In this document: piece by piece, positions 53,350-60,943 of the stretch
How the letters are laid out: every line of letters begins with the position of its first letter
Position numbering within the stretch: the stretch's first letter is position 1
NCBI GenBank assembly: GCA_946405135.1
Contig: CAMJGD010000009.1
Location: forward strand, 46,729 to 110,728
Direction: 5' to 3'
From: an uncultured Clostridiaceae bacterium
GTDB lineage: Bacteria; Bacillota; Clostridia; Clostridiales; Clostridiaceae
Length of the DNA stretch: 64,000 nt
Program-made: the position numbers and the translations under genes
Notes under the pieces: generated by a model
The model's database searches: none
What the model was told of the DNA's origin: nothing
Seen by the model: the letters and a program-made list of their open reading frames with translations, nothing else

Positions 53350-54402
53350 TTATCTGCTTTTTTTATAATTCATCCTTGACATAGCTATATATCCATCATG
53401 TTGTAATCTAGCAACTAATATTCCAGATAATATTCTGTTTTTAGCTGAAAACTTTTCAATAGTCCTGCTAGAAAAATCACCTTTTTCTACAAACTTATCA
53501 TAATCGCTTTGAGGGATAAAAAAGTTTCTTGCAAATTCATTAGCTTCTTCTTCCTTAGTATCTAGCGTTTCTTCCTCATATGATATTATTAAATCATTAG
53601 TCTTATAGTGTTTTAGTAAATGTCCTAATTCGTGTGCTATTGCAAACCAAACATGGTCATGTGATTTAAACCTACGACTAATAAAAATAGCAGGATGATT
53701 GTTATATGTTACTAATGCTCCTCTTACTTTACTATTCGAAATTGCTTCTAATTGTACAAAATAAATTCCTAATTGATTGCATAATTTTTTACAACTTTTT
53801 AAAGTGTTATCCAAATTATCGTTATATGCAATTTTTTTAAATAAATGTAATTTATCTTCTAACTTTTCACATGAATAATCTTTTCCTTCAACATCCTCTG
53901 ATTGTAAATCAGCTTCCTCCTCACATAAACCTAGCCAGATTGCAATTGCTTCTTTTTCACCACCATCTTCAAAAAAGTCGACCTGTAGGTTTGAATAAGC
54001 GGAATCAAAAACATCAAATGTATTAATTTTTAATATCTTAAGCATTTCACTAGCTTGTTTTGCTAAATCCCAGTTTAGCCCTTTAAATACCTCACTAAAC
54101 TTAAATCGCTTTGCTATTTCTTCTAAATTGTAGTTTCCCAATCTACTTTCATCATTTTTTCTTGCTATAAAGTCTCGATACTTACTTTCAAGATTTAACC
54201 AATAAGAAGCAGGAATTTCAGGTAGTATTTTTTCTAGACCCAATGCAATATCTTCACTTAATTCACGTTTCCCATTTAGCAAGTCTGAAACATATTGCTC
54301 GCTGATGCCTAGTATTTTTGATAACTCCTTTTGAGTTATATTTTTTTCTTCAAGATACTCTTTTATTATAACTCCTGTGGCTACCATATAATTAATATCC
54401 AT
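53350..54402 (-). CDS. HTH plus ImmA/IrrE metallopeptidase, antitoxin of a HigBA-type system
   Basis: 350 aa. The N-terminal XRE/HigA-type helix-turn-helix (NITQKELSKILGISEQYVSDLLNGKREL, about residues 21-48) is joined to an ImmA/IrrE-type zinc peptidase domain with the metal site FAIAHELGHLLKHY (HELGH at about 257-261) and a downstream Glu in TKEEEANEFARNFFIP. ATG 54402 is chosen for AAGGAGTG upstream. It lies 22 bp after a RelE/HigB-like toxin gene in the toxin-first order of HigBA. The fusion suggests proteolysis-controlled release, as in other IrrE/ImmA proteins (inference). Confidence 0.85.
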   Translation of the reverse strand: MDINYMVATGVIIKEYLEEKNITQKELSKILGISEQYVSDLLNGKRELSEDIALGLEKILPEIPASYWLNLESKYRDFIARKNDESRLGNYNLEEIAKRFKFSEVFKGLNWDLAKQASEMLKILKINTFDVFDSAYSNLQVDFFEDGGEKEAIAIWLGLCEEEADLQSEDVEGKDYSCEKLEDKLHLFKKIAYNDNLDNTLKSCKKLCNQLGIYFVQLEAISNSKVRGALVTYNNHPAIFISRRFKSHDHVWFAIAHELGHLLKHYKTNDLIISYEEETLDTKEEEANEFARNFFIPQSDYDKFVEKGDFSSRTIEKFSAKNRILSGILVARLQHDGYIAMSRMNYKKSR

Positions 54403-54424
54403 AATTTTCACTCCTTTCTTCCTG

Positions 54425-54742
54425 TTAATGATAATCTTCTAGCTTTAAAATTTTCACTTCAGTTATTGTAGCTAAATCGTTGATATCATATGAACCGTAT
54501 GGCTCTAAAATTATTCTATAGTTAGGTGAATAATCTATCCCCCAACACTCTCTATACTCACCAGTCAATTTATGTCTTCTTGGAGGAGGAATTTGAGGAA
54601 TTTCACCTAAATTATTTGCATTTTGTAATTCTGTTAATCTCGACTTAATGCGTGTCGCATGTGATTTATTATAGTGCCTGTTAAGTAATCTCTCGTTACA
54701 TAATATTTTCTCATCCTTTGAAGAGCTAAAATGTACTATCAT
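54425..54742 (-). CDS. RelE/HigB-like toxin
   Basis: 105-aa basic protein of the HigB/RelE/ParE toxin superfamily. Family features are the N-terminal MIVHFSSSKDEKILCN, the helices containing RIKSRLTELQNA, then PPPRRHKLTGEYRECWGIDYSPNYRIIL, where the RNA-cleaving toxins keep basic and aromatic residues, and a C-terminal ATITEVKILKLEDYH. Ribosome-dependent mRNA cleavage is expected from the family. GGGAGGGGG precedes the ATG, and a consensus promoter lies upstream (54769-54797). The antitoxin is encoded 22 bp downstream. Confidence 0.82.
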   Translation of the reverse strand: MIVHFSSSKDEKILCNERLLNRHYNKSHATRIKSRLTELQNANNLGEIPQIPPPRRHKLTGEYRECWGIDYSPNYRIILEPYGSYDINDLATITEVKILKLEDYH

Positions 54743-54768
54743 TATTGACCCCCTCCCACTAATGCTAA

Positions 54769-54797
54769 ATTATAGCAAAATTTGTCTTTGAGGTCAA
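54769..54797 (-). promoter_or_regulatory. Promoter of the toxin-antitoxin operon
   Basis: On the minus strand TTGACC (-35, 54792-54797) and TATAAT (-10, 54769-54774) are 17 bp apart, 27 bp upstream of the toxin ATG. Strong near-consensus sigma-A promoter. Confidence 0.75.
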
Positions 54798-54863
54798 TTT
54801 TTTTATACTTTATATATATGCTTTATATTGATATAATATAAATATTCAAGGGAGGTGATATTT

Positions 54864-55685
54864 GTGAGTGTAAATATAGATAAGCAAAACAATGTCTATT
54901 TTAACTTTGCTAAGAAATTGTTCTCTAACTATCATGTTTTACAAATACCTAATGAATTATCAAACAATTTCTTAAAATTATCTCTTGAATATAATTTGAA
55001 CCTATCAATTGACAAAGATATTAGAATACTTTACAACGAAATAATCAATAGGTATTATCATAATGAAATAACAATAAAATCCAACTTCATAAATAATGTT
55101 TTATTAAAATCTAAAAATCACGTAACAATATTTGAATTTAATTTAGAGAGTAGCCGTGCTGATTTATGTAAAATCAATAGAAAAAGTATTGCATTTGAAA
55201 TCAAAACAGACTTAGATAATTTTTCAAGGCTTAAAAAGCAAATTAACGATTACTCAGAAGTTTTTGAGGAAGTGTATGTTATTTGTTCAAAACTTAATTT
55301 ATCAAATATATTGAACATAATACCATCGTTTTGTGGAGTTTATAGTTATAGCATTTCACAAAATGGCGTTTATAAATTTAGTAAAGAAAAAAAAGCTACA
55401 TTGTGTAATAATCTAAGTTGTATAAGTCAACTAAAGTTATTAACTAAAAAGGAACTAAAAACAACCTTCCGAAATTTAAATGATGTAGATATAAAAGAAA
55501 TTATGATTAACACCATAATTGATAATTACACACCTTCATATATAAATTCTACATTTAAGAAGATAATCAAACAAAGATATATGGCTCAATGGGAATTTTT
55601 AAAGGAAAACCATAATCAAATTTTTGAAATTGATTATCAATGGTTTTTTAAAAATAATATTAATCCCACGATAATATATCAATAA
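54864..55685 (+). CDS. sce7726-family protein, predicted PD-(D/E)XK nuclease-like
   Basis: 273 aa. Residues 75-150 contain the family core: an acidic residue before SRADLCKINRKSIAFEIKTD, where Asp and ExK fit a PD-(D/E)XK-type active site, then NFSRLKKQINDYSEVFEEVYVIC. The rest is helical with many Asn/Lys/Ile. GTG 54864 is preferred because GGGAGGTG lies seven bases upstream; an in-frame GTG at 54855 is inside the ribosome site. It is convergent with a sce7725-like gene and divergent from the toxin-antitoxin pair. A defence role is suspected from this company, but no function is known to me. Confidence 0.75.
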   Translation: MSVNIDKQNNVYFNFAKKLFSNYHVLQIPNELSNNFLKLSLEYNLNLSIDKDIRILYNEIINRYYHNEITIKSNFINNVLLKSKNHVTIFEFNLESSRADLCKINRKSIAFEIKTDLDNFSRLKKQINDYSEVFEEVYVICSKLNLSNILNIIPSFCGVYSYSISQNGVYKFSKEKKATLCNNLSCISQLKLLTKKELKTTFRNLNDVDIKEIMINTIIDNYTPSYINSTFKKIIKQRYMAQWEFLKENHNQIFEIDYQWFFKNNINPTIIYQ

Positions 55686-55686
55686 T

Positions 55687-55715
55687 AAAAAAAGAATCTT
55701 TAAGATTCTTTTTTT
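55687..55715. terminator. Bidirectional terminator of the sce7726/sce7725 pair
   Basis: AAAAAAAGAATCTT and its exact complement meet with a one-base centre, giving T-runs of seven in both directions. It slightly overlaps the sce7725-like stop. Confidence 0.85.
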
Positions 55716-56826
55716 ATTCCTTAGTTTTTAAATAAACTTGATGAATATACCTTGTTAGTGCAACATTGTTCCATGTGCGCCAACTTCCAGCCTTATGTCT
55801 TTCAGCCATAGATTTTATTTTTGTATATGCTACACAGTTATTATCTGGATTCAACATATTTTCATATCTTAAAACATCTTTAATTACCTTTGAATAACCT
55901 CTTACCCCTAACGAAGTATCTGAATTACAGAATGAGTAAAATAAGTTATCTTTATAATTGTATAGCAATGCTAACGCTGACCCTTTACCATTACCCCCAC
56001 CATCACTAGCAGGTAACTGATCCTTTAATCCTCCGTAATCTCCAAATCCATCTAAATCATAATCAATATATTCATTAACCGCAGCATTATCGATTAAGTT
56101 TGTTGCACAGCAATCTTCATAATCTTTATTTGCATTTTTTGAATTTCTTGGAGAGTTTAATAATATTTTCTTTGCTCTAGTCTTGCATTCTTTTAATTCC
56201 TCAAGTTCCATTACTTTAGAGTAAAAATTTTGTTCATTAATATCATAAAGTAAATAATCACTTTCTCTTAAATTCTTTTCAATAATATCTCTATAAACCT
56301 CATAAAGCTCGTCCTCTATACGAAAAGCAATAGCTGAATTTAAAGTTTGAAGTTGTGTAATAATATCTATAGTCTTATCTTTAGAAAATGTAAATTTATT
56401 TTTTAATGATAAAACAGGTATCATATTTTCATAGTTGGAGACACTTTGTAGTTTTTTAATATATTCATCACTATTATTATTTAATGTATATGCTAAAGTC
56501 ATACTACTTATATCTACCTGTCTATTGTATTTATTTATATCAAATCTAAAATAATCAATAAAGACCTTTGCTTTATTTACAGTATCATTAATAAAATCTA
56601 AAGTTATTATGTCATCAGGAGTTTTTTCTTTTAAAATACGCGATTTTTTCTTTTTTCCTGGCTTTAATTCCATTAAGGGTTTTCCATTATCATCAACTTC
56701 ATATTTCTTCTCATATATTTCGTTTAAAACTTCAAAAAGAGGAATAATTTCATCTGAAAAACAGTAATTCAAATCTCTTGATACACTTATTTCCTCTTGA
56801 CGTGTTTTCATCATAGGAATATACAT
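55714..56826 (-). CDS. sce7725/beta-family protein
   Basis: 370 aa. It begins MYIPMMKTRQEEISVSRDLN and continues with IIPLFEVLNEI, FIDYFRF, MIPVLSLKNKF, IAFRIEDE and LLYDINEQN, the alternating beta/alpha pattern of the beta-protein/sce7725 families, which look like a degenerate TIM-barrel. A middle block NEYIDYDLDGFGDYGGLKDQ and the closing GSWRTWNNVALTRYIHQVYL are also typical. GGAGG precedes ATG 56826. These proteins are usually found beside sce7726 proteins; here the two are convergent and share a terminator. Joint action in phage defence is an inference. Confidence 0.75.
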   Translation of the reverse strand: MYIPMMKTRQEEISVSRDLNYCFSDEIIPLFEVLNEIYEKKYEVDDNGKPLMELKPGKKKKSRILKEKTPDDIITLDFINDTVNKAKVFIDYFRFDINKYNRQVDISSMTLAYTLNNNSDEYIKKLQSVSNYENMIPVLSLKNKFTFSKDKTIDIITQLQTLNSAIAFRIEDELYEVYRDIIEKNLRESDYLLYDINEQNFYSKVMELEELKECKTRAKKILLNSPRNSKNANKDYEDCCATNLIDNAAVNEYIDYDLDGFGDYGGLKDQLPASDGGGNGKGSALALLYNYKDNLFYSFCNSDTSLGVRGYSKVIKDVLRYENMLNPDNNCVAYTKIKSMAERHKAGSWRTWNNVALTRYIHQVYLKTKE

Positions 56827-57281
56827 TAACTTTCCTCCTATCTATTTTATAGTCAACTTATAACGAAACATCATGTTATACATATATTTAACATAATAAT
56901 TTTATTTTACCAATTAAACTTGAATGTGTAAACAGTTTGTCCATTTATACTACCCACCTCTTTTATTCTTCTGTGTATTTAATAGCGAAACCGTCCTATT
57001 GTTGATAGTATAATTACTACTTTATTCTCTAATAAAATATTTATAATAATTATTTTAAAACGTCAACTATCAATAACATAACTAACCATTTGAATTGGGT
57101 TTGTAAATTTGCTACCATACTCTATAAGGCAATGAATTACTGTGAAAATTAAGAGTACACTATATGCTAGAGTATCTACAACTCACAATGTTCAAGTTAC
57201 AAGCTTTACTATGCAGCAAAAATATGAGAATGCAAACAAAAAAAGAATAGCTATTGTAGCTACTCTTGTTAAAGTGTCCTA
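56827..57281. other. Gap with recombinase relic and inverted repeat
   Basis: 455 bp. It holds the promoter side of the sce7725-like gene, an 8-bp inverted repeat TTGATAGT (57002-57009) / ACTATCAA (57066-57073), and the serine-recombinase relic at 57142-57243. Nothing else is supported. Confidence 0.5.
57142..57243 (+). pseudogene. N-terminal relic of a serine recombinase
   Basis: Reads VKIKSTLYARVSTTHNVQ then VTSFTMQQKYENANKK. This matches the start of large serine recombinases, whose conserved YxRVSTxxQ block carries the nucleophile Ser (here in RVST) and is followed by S-x-x-x-Q (here SFTMQQ). Only about 34 codons remain out of the usual 450-550; the frame then runs into unrelated sequence and the 3' end of the convergent gene. 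No ribosome site precedes the GTG. It is the scar of a former element or integration event. Confidence 0.6.
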
Positions 57282-58514
57282 TTATTCATTATCTTTGTTA
57301 ACTTTAGAAAATGCTTTTGTAAATTTAAACTGATATTGAAATGCTAATTGTACCAATTTAATAAAATTTTGTTCTGACAATCCATCAATTGTTCTGAGAA
57401 TTAATGCTCCTATCACAGTTAGTGCAACTTGTCCAAAACACAAAACCAAAAGTAAAGCATACCATTTTAGATTACATGATAAAACTGCTATTCCACCAAA
57501 AACAATCAAAAAAGTAACTAACCAAAAGCTACCTACTCCCCATAGCTTTAAGATCTTATTTTTTTCAATATCGATTTCTTCTTTTATTTCATTATAATGT
57601 TTAATATCTAACTTCTTCATAATATTTAAAAGCCTCTTTTCTTCTTGAAACTCAATATATATATCCTTCCAGTTTTTCTTATTCTCACTGAGAAAATTGC
57701 ATATATTATTATAGACAACCTCACTTCCTTTTTTATAGTCATCCCACTCCGGATTCATCCTATATGCCTCACTAGATTGATAATATCCATCCAAAAACAA
57801 AGTGAGTAATTCTATAGCCATATTTGATGTAAGATTATTTCTATATTTTTCATATATTAATTTTGACAAAGATGCTGAAATATTGGCTGCCATACCAATA
57901 AAGTTACCGATAGAAATTCTCTTATAGACAGGATCAAATACTCCCATATCTACAAGATCTATAGCTATTTCTTTTACTTGTTTTGATTTTTCCCATGCTT
58001 CCCTATAATAGTCTAAAGCTTCTACAACATTATCCTCATCCCAAGCTTCACGTGCCAATATACTATAATAAAATGGAACATTCGATTTTTCGAAAAAAGT
58101 CCAAACCTTAAGCTGTCTTTCTAATCTATCGTCTCTTTTCATCCTGCTCAAAAGACTAATTGCATCTTTTAAGTGTCTTTGATTATTTGTATAATGTTCT
58201 TTGGCATTATCGATATCCCTCTCCTCATATTTATAAGCCATAAGACATTGTTCTTTCTCATATAGGTAGTATTCTGAAAACACTTCACATTCCTGTATTG
58301 TCTGAATATAATTTTTCGCGTTTTCACTTGTACTTAGCAATGTAGTAATATCTTTGTAAATATCAGAAGCCTTAGAAAATTGTTCTGCCGCCTGCAAATA
58401 TACTGTGTAATTTTCTTTTGCCTTTCGAGCAATATCCTTAAGTTTACATGCTTCGTTATAAGTTACATTTCCTTTATCCAATAATTTATCACATTTTTCC
58501 TCCAATTTTGACAT
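57282..58514 (-). CDS. Unrecognised helical protein with two C-terminal membrane helices
   Basis: 410 aa. Residues 1-320 are almost all alpha-helical and charged, with repeat-like pieces (NEACKLKDIARKAKENYTV, AAEQFSKASDIYKDI, NVVEALDYYREAWEKSKQV) suggesting TPR/SEL-like solenoid helices. Two membrane helices follow (about 324-346 and 350-373, with WLVTFLIVFGGIAVL and ALLLVLCFGQVALTVIGAL), then a 37-residue cytoplasmic or extracytoplasmic tail. No enzyme motif seen. GGAGGG precedes ATG 58514. Lying next to a toxin-antitoxin pair and the sce7725/7726 genes, it could be a membrane-acting effector, but that is inference from place only. Confidence 0.7.
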   Translation of the reverse strand: MSKLEEKCDKLLDKGNVTYNEACKLKDIARKAKENYTVYLQAAEQFSKASDIYKDITTLLSTSENAKNYIQTIQECEVFSEYYLYEKEQCLMAYKYEERDIDNAKEHYTNNQRHLKDAISLLSRMKRDDRLERQLKVWTFFEKSNVPFYYSILAREAWDEDNVVEALDYYREAWEKSKQVKEIAIDLVDMGVFDPVYKRISIGNFIGMAANISASLSKLIYEKYRNNLTSNMAIELLTLFLDGYYQSSEAYRMNPEWDDYKKGSEVVYNNICNFLSENKKNWKDIYIEFQEEKRLLNIMKKLDIKHYNEIKEEIDIEKNKILKLWGVGSFWLVTFLIVFGGIAVLSCNLKWYALLLVLCFGQVALTVIGALILRTIDGLSEQNFIKLVQLAFQYQFKFTKAFSKVNKDNE

Positions 58515-59184
58515 AGTATCCCTCCGAAATTTTTGCCGCGATTCAATCTATCGCTTCAATAAACAGTTTCTAATTTTTATCTAAAAAGTATCTTAATATT
58601 ATTTATAGATTATATTATATTGTATAATTTAAATTAGATATATTTTATAGAATCAATTTAAATTTTTGAACAATCATTATATAAATATTTTACCATTTTC
58701 ATGTAACTAATATCAATTATTCTCTTTTTGTATTATGGCATATGTTTATTCCTCAATGAAATTAATTACTTTGCCTTTTTAGAAACACATACTGAATTTT
58801 CAAAGGACTTGATTCCTATTGCTAATTCTGTATGTTATGTATTTTTTTCATTACCTACCATAAACATCATAGCAACAATCTATTCTAAACTATATTATAT
58901 CTTGCGTTTCAAATTAGTCCCATTATTCAAAATAAATAGTATTGCATAGTTCCTATTACTAATCCTTAATGTGGTCTCAAGTTGAAATTTTATCAATAAT
59001 AAAAAGCGATAGAATTTTTCCCTTCTCCTTAAAATCAACATATAATAAAAAATAGCCTAAACATTACTGTCTAAGCTATTTATATTAACTATCAATTAGG
59101 TTGTCATTATATTATTTTCAATGTCCAATAAAGACTACATAGGATGTGTCAGCTTTATCCTTTTACCCAATGAATTTTTTATAA
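58515..59184. other. 670-bp gap without supported gene
   Basis: Very AT-rich. A 73-codon frame at 58728-58949 lacks a ribosome site and looks random or decayed. The only structured piece is the AraC-gene terminator at 59050-59081. It separates the defence-like island from the AraC gene. Confidence 0.6.
59050..59081 (-). terminator. Terminator of the AraC-type gene
   Basis: On the minus strand AAATAGCTTAGAC pairs with GTTTAGGCTATTT including two G-U pairs and is followed by TTTATTA. Confidence 0.7.
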
Positions 59185-60030
59185 TTATTTAGGGATAACA
59201 GGAACCCATAATTCATGTCTTGGCTTATGTTTTGGACCATAATAACATTCAATACATGGTAAATTAGCAAGTTCATAACCCGAAGTAGGGATCCATTCTG
59301 AATATAAACGTTTCCACGCATCTACAACATTAGGAAATACTGCCCATGTGCTTTGTGGAATTATAAGAGTTTCCATATCATTAGGAACCTCACCTTCGTA
59401 TCTTACTCCCATAAAGTAGTCAAATTCTTCATCTGTAATTGCTGCCTCTTTTCCGCATATTCCTAAAATGCCTTCAAGCTTACATTTTGGATTTTCCCAT
59501 GACATATCAATCAACTTTTGCATAAATCCATCTTTTTTCGCACAGTTCCAAAGTGTTGGAATTGTTTTAAATGCTTTACTTGTCTTTACTATTTTACTTT
59601 TACCTATTATTCTTAATTCAAAATCAAGGTTCTCAATCCTATACTCCATTTCTACATCCCCTTTAATAGATATTTGAAAAGAGATTCGTGGAAAGGCTTT
59701 TAATTGCACTCCTTTATTACGAGCTTCAGATGGCTTTATTCCATGTATCTTATGAAAGGCTCGTGCGAATGAGTCAGGCGATTCATATCCATATTTAATG
59801 GCAACATCTATAATGCGAATATCAGTTTTTTGAATTTCAAAAGCAGCAAGTGTTATCCGTCTACGCCTAATATATTCTGAAAGGGAAATGCCACTAATAG
59901 AGGAAAACATTCTTGAAAAATGATACTCTGAACAGTACGCTTCTGCTGCAATTTTTGTATAATCTATCTCGTCATCTAGATGACTTTCAATGTAATCCAA
60001 TGCACGATTTATTCTCTCCAACCAGTCCAT
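59185..60030 (-). CDS. AraC-family regulator with GyrI-like effector-binding domain
   Basis: 281 aa. The N-terminal AraC double helix-turn-helix starts MDWLERINRALDYIESHLDDEIDYTKIA and includes YHFSRMFSSISGISLSEYIRRRRITLAA and AIKYGYESPDSFARAFHKIHGIKPSEAR. The C-terminal half (about 125-280) is a GyrI-like/Rob-type small-molecule domain ending YGPKHKPRHELWVPVIPK. ATG 60030 follows AGAGGTG by nine bases; the open frame upstream is not supported. It is like transposon- or stress-linked regulators (SoxS/Rob/TipA-type sensors), and no target gene is adjacent. Confidence 0.88.
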   Translation of the reverse strand: MDWLERINRALDYIESHLDDEIDYTKIAAEAYCSEYHFSRMFSSISGISLSEYIRRRRITLAAFEIQKTDIRIIDVAIKYGYESPDSFARAFHKIHGIKPSEARNKGVQLKAFPRISFQISIKGDVEMEYRIENLDFELRIIGKSKIVKTSKAFKTIPTLWNCAKKDGFMQKLIDMSWENPKCKLEGILGICGKEAAITDEEFDYFMGVRYEGEVPNDMETLIIPQSTWAVFPNVVDAWKRLYSEWIPTSGYELANLPCIECYYGPKHKPRHELWVPVIPK

Positions 60031-60279
60031 GCCTTCACACCTCTTTCTATATTTAATATACATGAAATAGAAATTGCAAAACCGACATTTCATGCACAAA
60101 TATGTAGGTAGTATCTTCACTATTATCTCTTTTATATCTTGATAAATATAATCTTATTATATTATGGCTGTATTCCAAATTCAATTTACCAAATAAAATT
60201 ACCTTGTTGGATTTGATAATTTAATAATAGCATCAGTATTAAGTTAAACCCATAACGTAAAATGATTATATATCCTGAT

Positions 60280-60491
60280 TTAGCTTTTTTCCAAGCTTTT
60301 GGCATTTATAACCGCTAATTTTGTACATTCATCATCTAAATTTTTCACAATTTCAAATGGAATGGAAAGGTTGAGATGTTTATTCTTACCCTATAAATGT
60401 CAAATATCTTCACAATGCTAACATCTGTTTTCAGTGATGCAGCAAAATCCTCTTTAAAGCTTTCAGTATGCTGAATATAGAACTTCAAAAC
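60280..60491 (-). pseudogene. Frameshifted C-terminal gene relic
   Basis: The minus strand reads KFYIQHTESFKEDFAASLK then TDVSIVKIFDIYRV in one frame, and then HLNLSIPFEIVKNLDDECTK then LAVINAKSLEKS and a stop in another. Both halves have protein-like composition and join within about ten bases, so one single-base indel would give a continuous stretch of about 65-70 residues. There is no start or ribosome site. I do not recognise the parent family. A strong hairpin follows upstream on the plus side (60493-60537). Confidence 0.45.
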
Positions 60492-60492
60492 A

Positions 60493-60537
60493 AAGAGAAA
60501 AATCACCTATCACGCAATGATTAGTGATTTTTCTCTT
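60493..60537. terminator. Strong hairpin in the intergenic gap
   Basis: Perfect 14-bp stem AAGAGAAAAATCAC (60493-60506) with its complement (60524-60537). It may be an orphan terminator of a lost gene; the 60031-60664 gap otherwise holds only the relic at 60280-60491. Confidence 0.65.
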
Positions 60538-60640
60538 ATTTAACAAATATTCTTTAAAAATTCACTGTATAGTATGGAATTGTTAGCAAATTTTTGTAGT
60601 CAAACAAAGAGTACATAAGATGTGTTATTTTTGATTTAAA

Positions 60641-60662
60641 ATCCTGCTTTAAAAAGCAGGAT
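60641..60662 (-). terminator. Terminator of the 57-aa gene
   Basis: Perfect 10-bp stem ATCCTGCTTT/AAAGCAGGAT just beyond the stop; TTTTAAATC follows on the minus strand. Confidence 0.75.
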
Positions 60663-60664
60663 GG

Positions 60665-60838
60665 CTATAGTTGACCGGTTACAATGTAGTAGGTTTCCGG
60701 ACTTATCAACTCATTATCTTTTAAAATTTCTGCCACATTACTTCCGAAATCTGCCGGACTATTAAGATTGTTTGCTAGAGTTACAATCCTACTTATTATT
60801 TCATTGTAATTTATAGCTTTCTCAAAATCATCATACAT
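60665..60838 (-). CDS. Small hypothetical protein downstream of the primase-like gene
   Basis: 57-aa soluble protein MYDDFEKAINYNEIISRIV... ending SPETYYIVTGQL. ATG 60838 follows AGGAGGTG at about 10-11 bases. It is 106 bp after the primase-like stop, with terminators on both sides, so it is probably transcribed alone. The family is not recognised; small acidic proteins of this kind are common in plasmid and phage modules. Confidence 0.55.
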   Translation of the reverse strand: MYDDFEKAINYNEIISRIVTLANNLNSPADFGSNVAEILKDNELISPETYYIVTGQL

Positions 60839-60914
60839 AATATGTGAACACCTCCTATTTTTATGATGATTATAGCGCCGATTAGCCACAAAGTCCATAC
60901 CTTATATAAAATAA

Positions 60915-60936
60915 AACCTACCTAAAAAGGTAGGTT
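60915..60936 (-). terminator. Terminator of the primase-like gene
   Basis: Stem AACCTACC/GGTAGGTT followed on the minus strand by TTTATTTTATA, eight bases past the stop. Confidence 0.75.
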
Positions 60937-60943
60937 AAACTAT

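Noticed and set aside
58728..58949. 73-codon plus-strand frame with hydrophobic segments
   Set aside because: TTG start with no ribosome site, random-looking composition for this AT content and no recognisable family.
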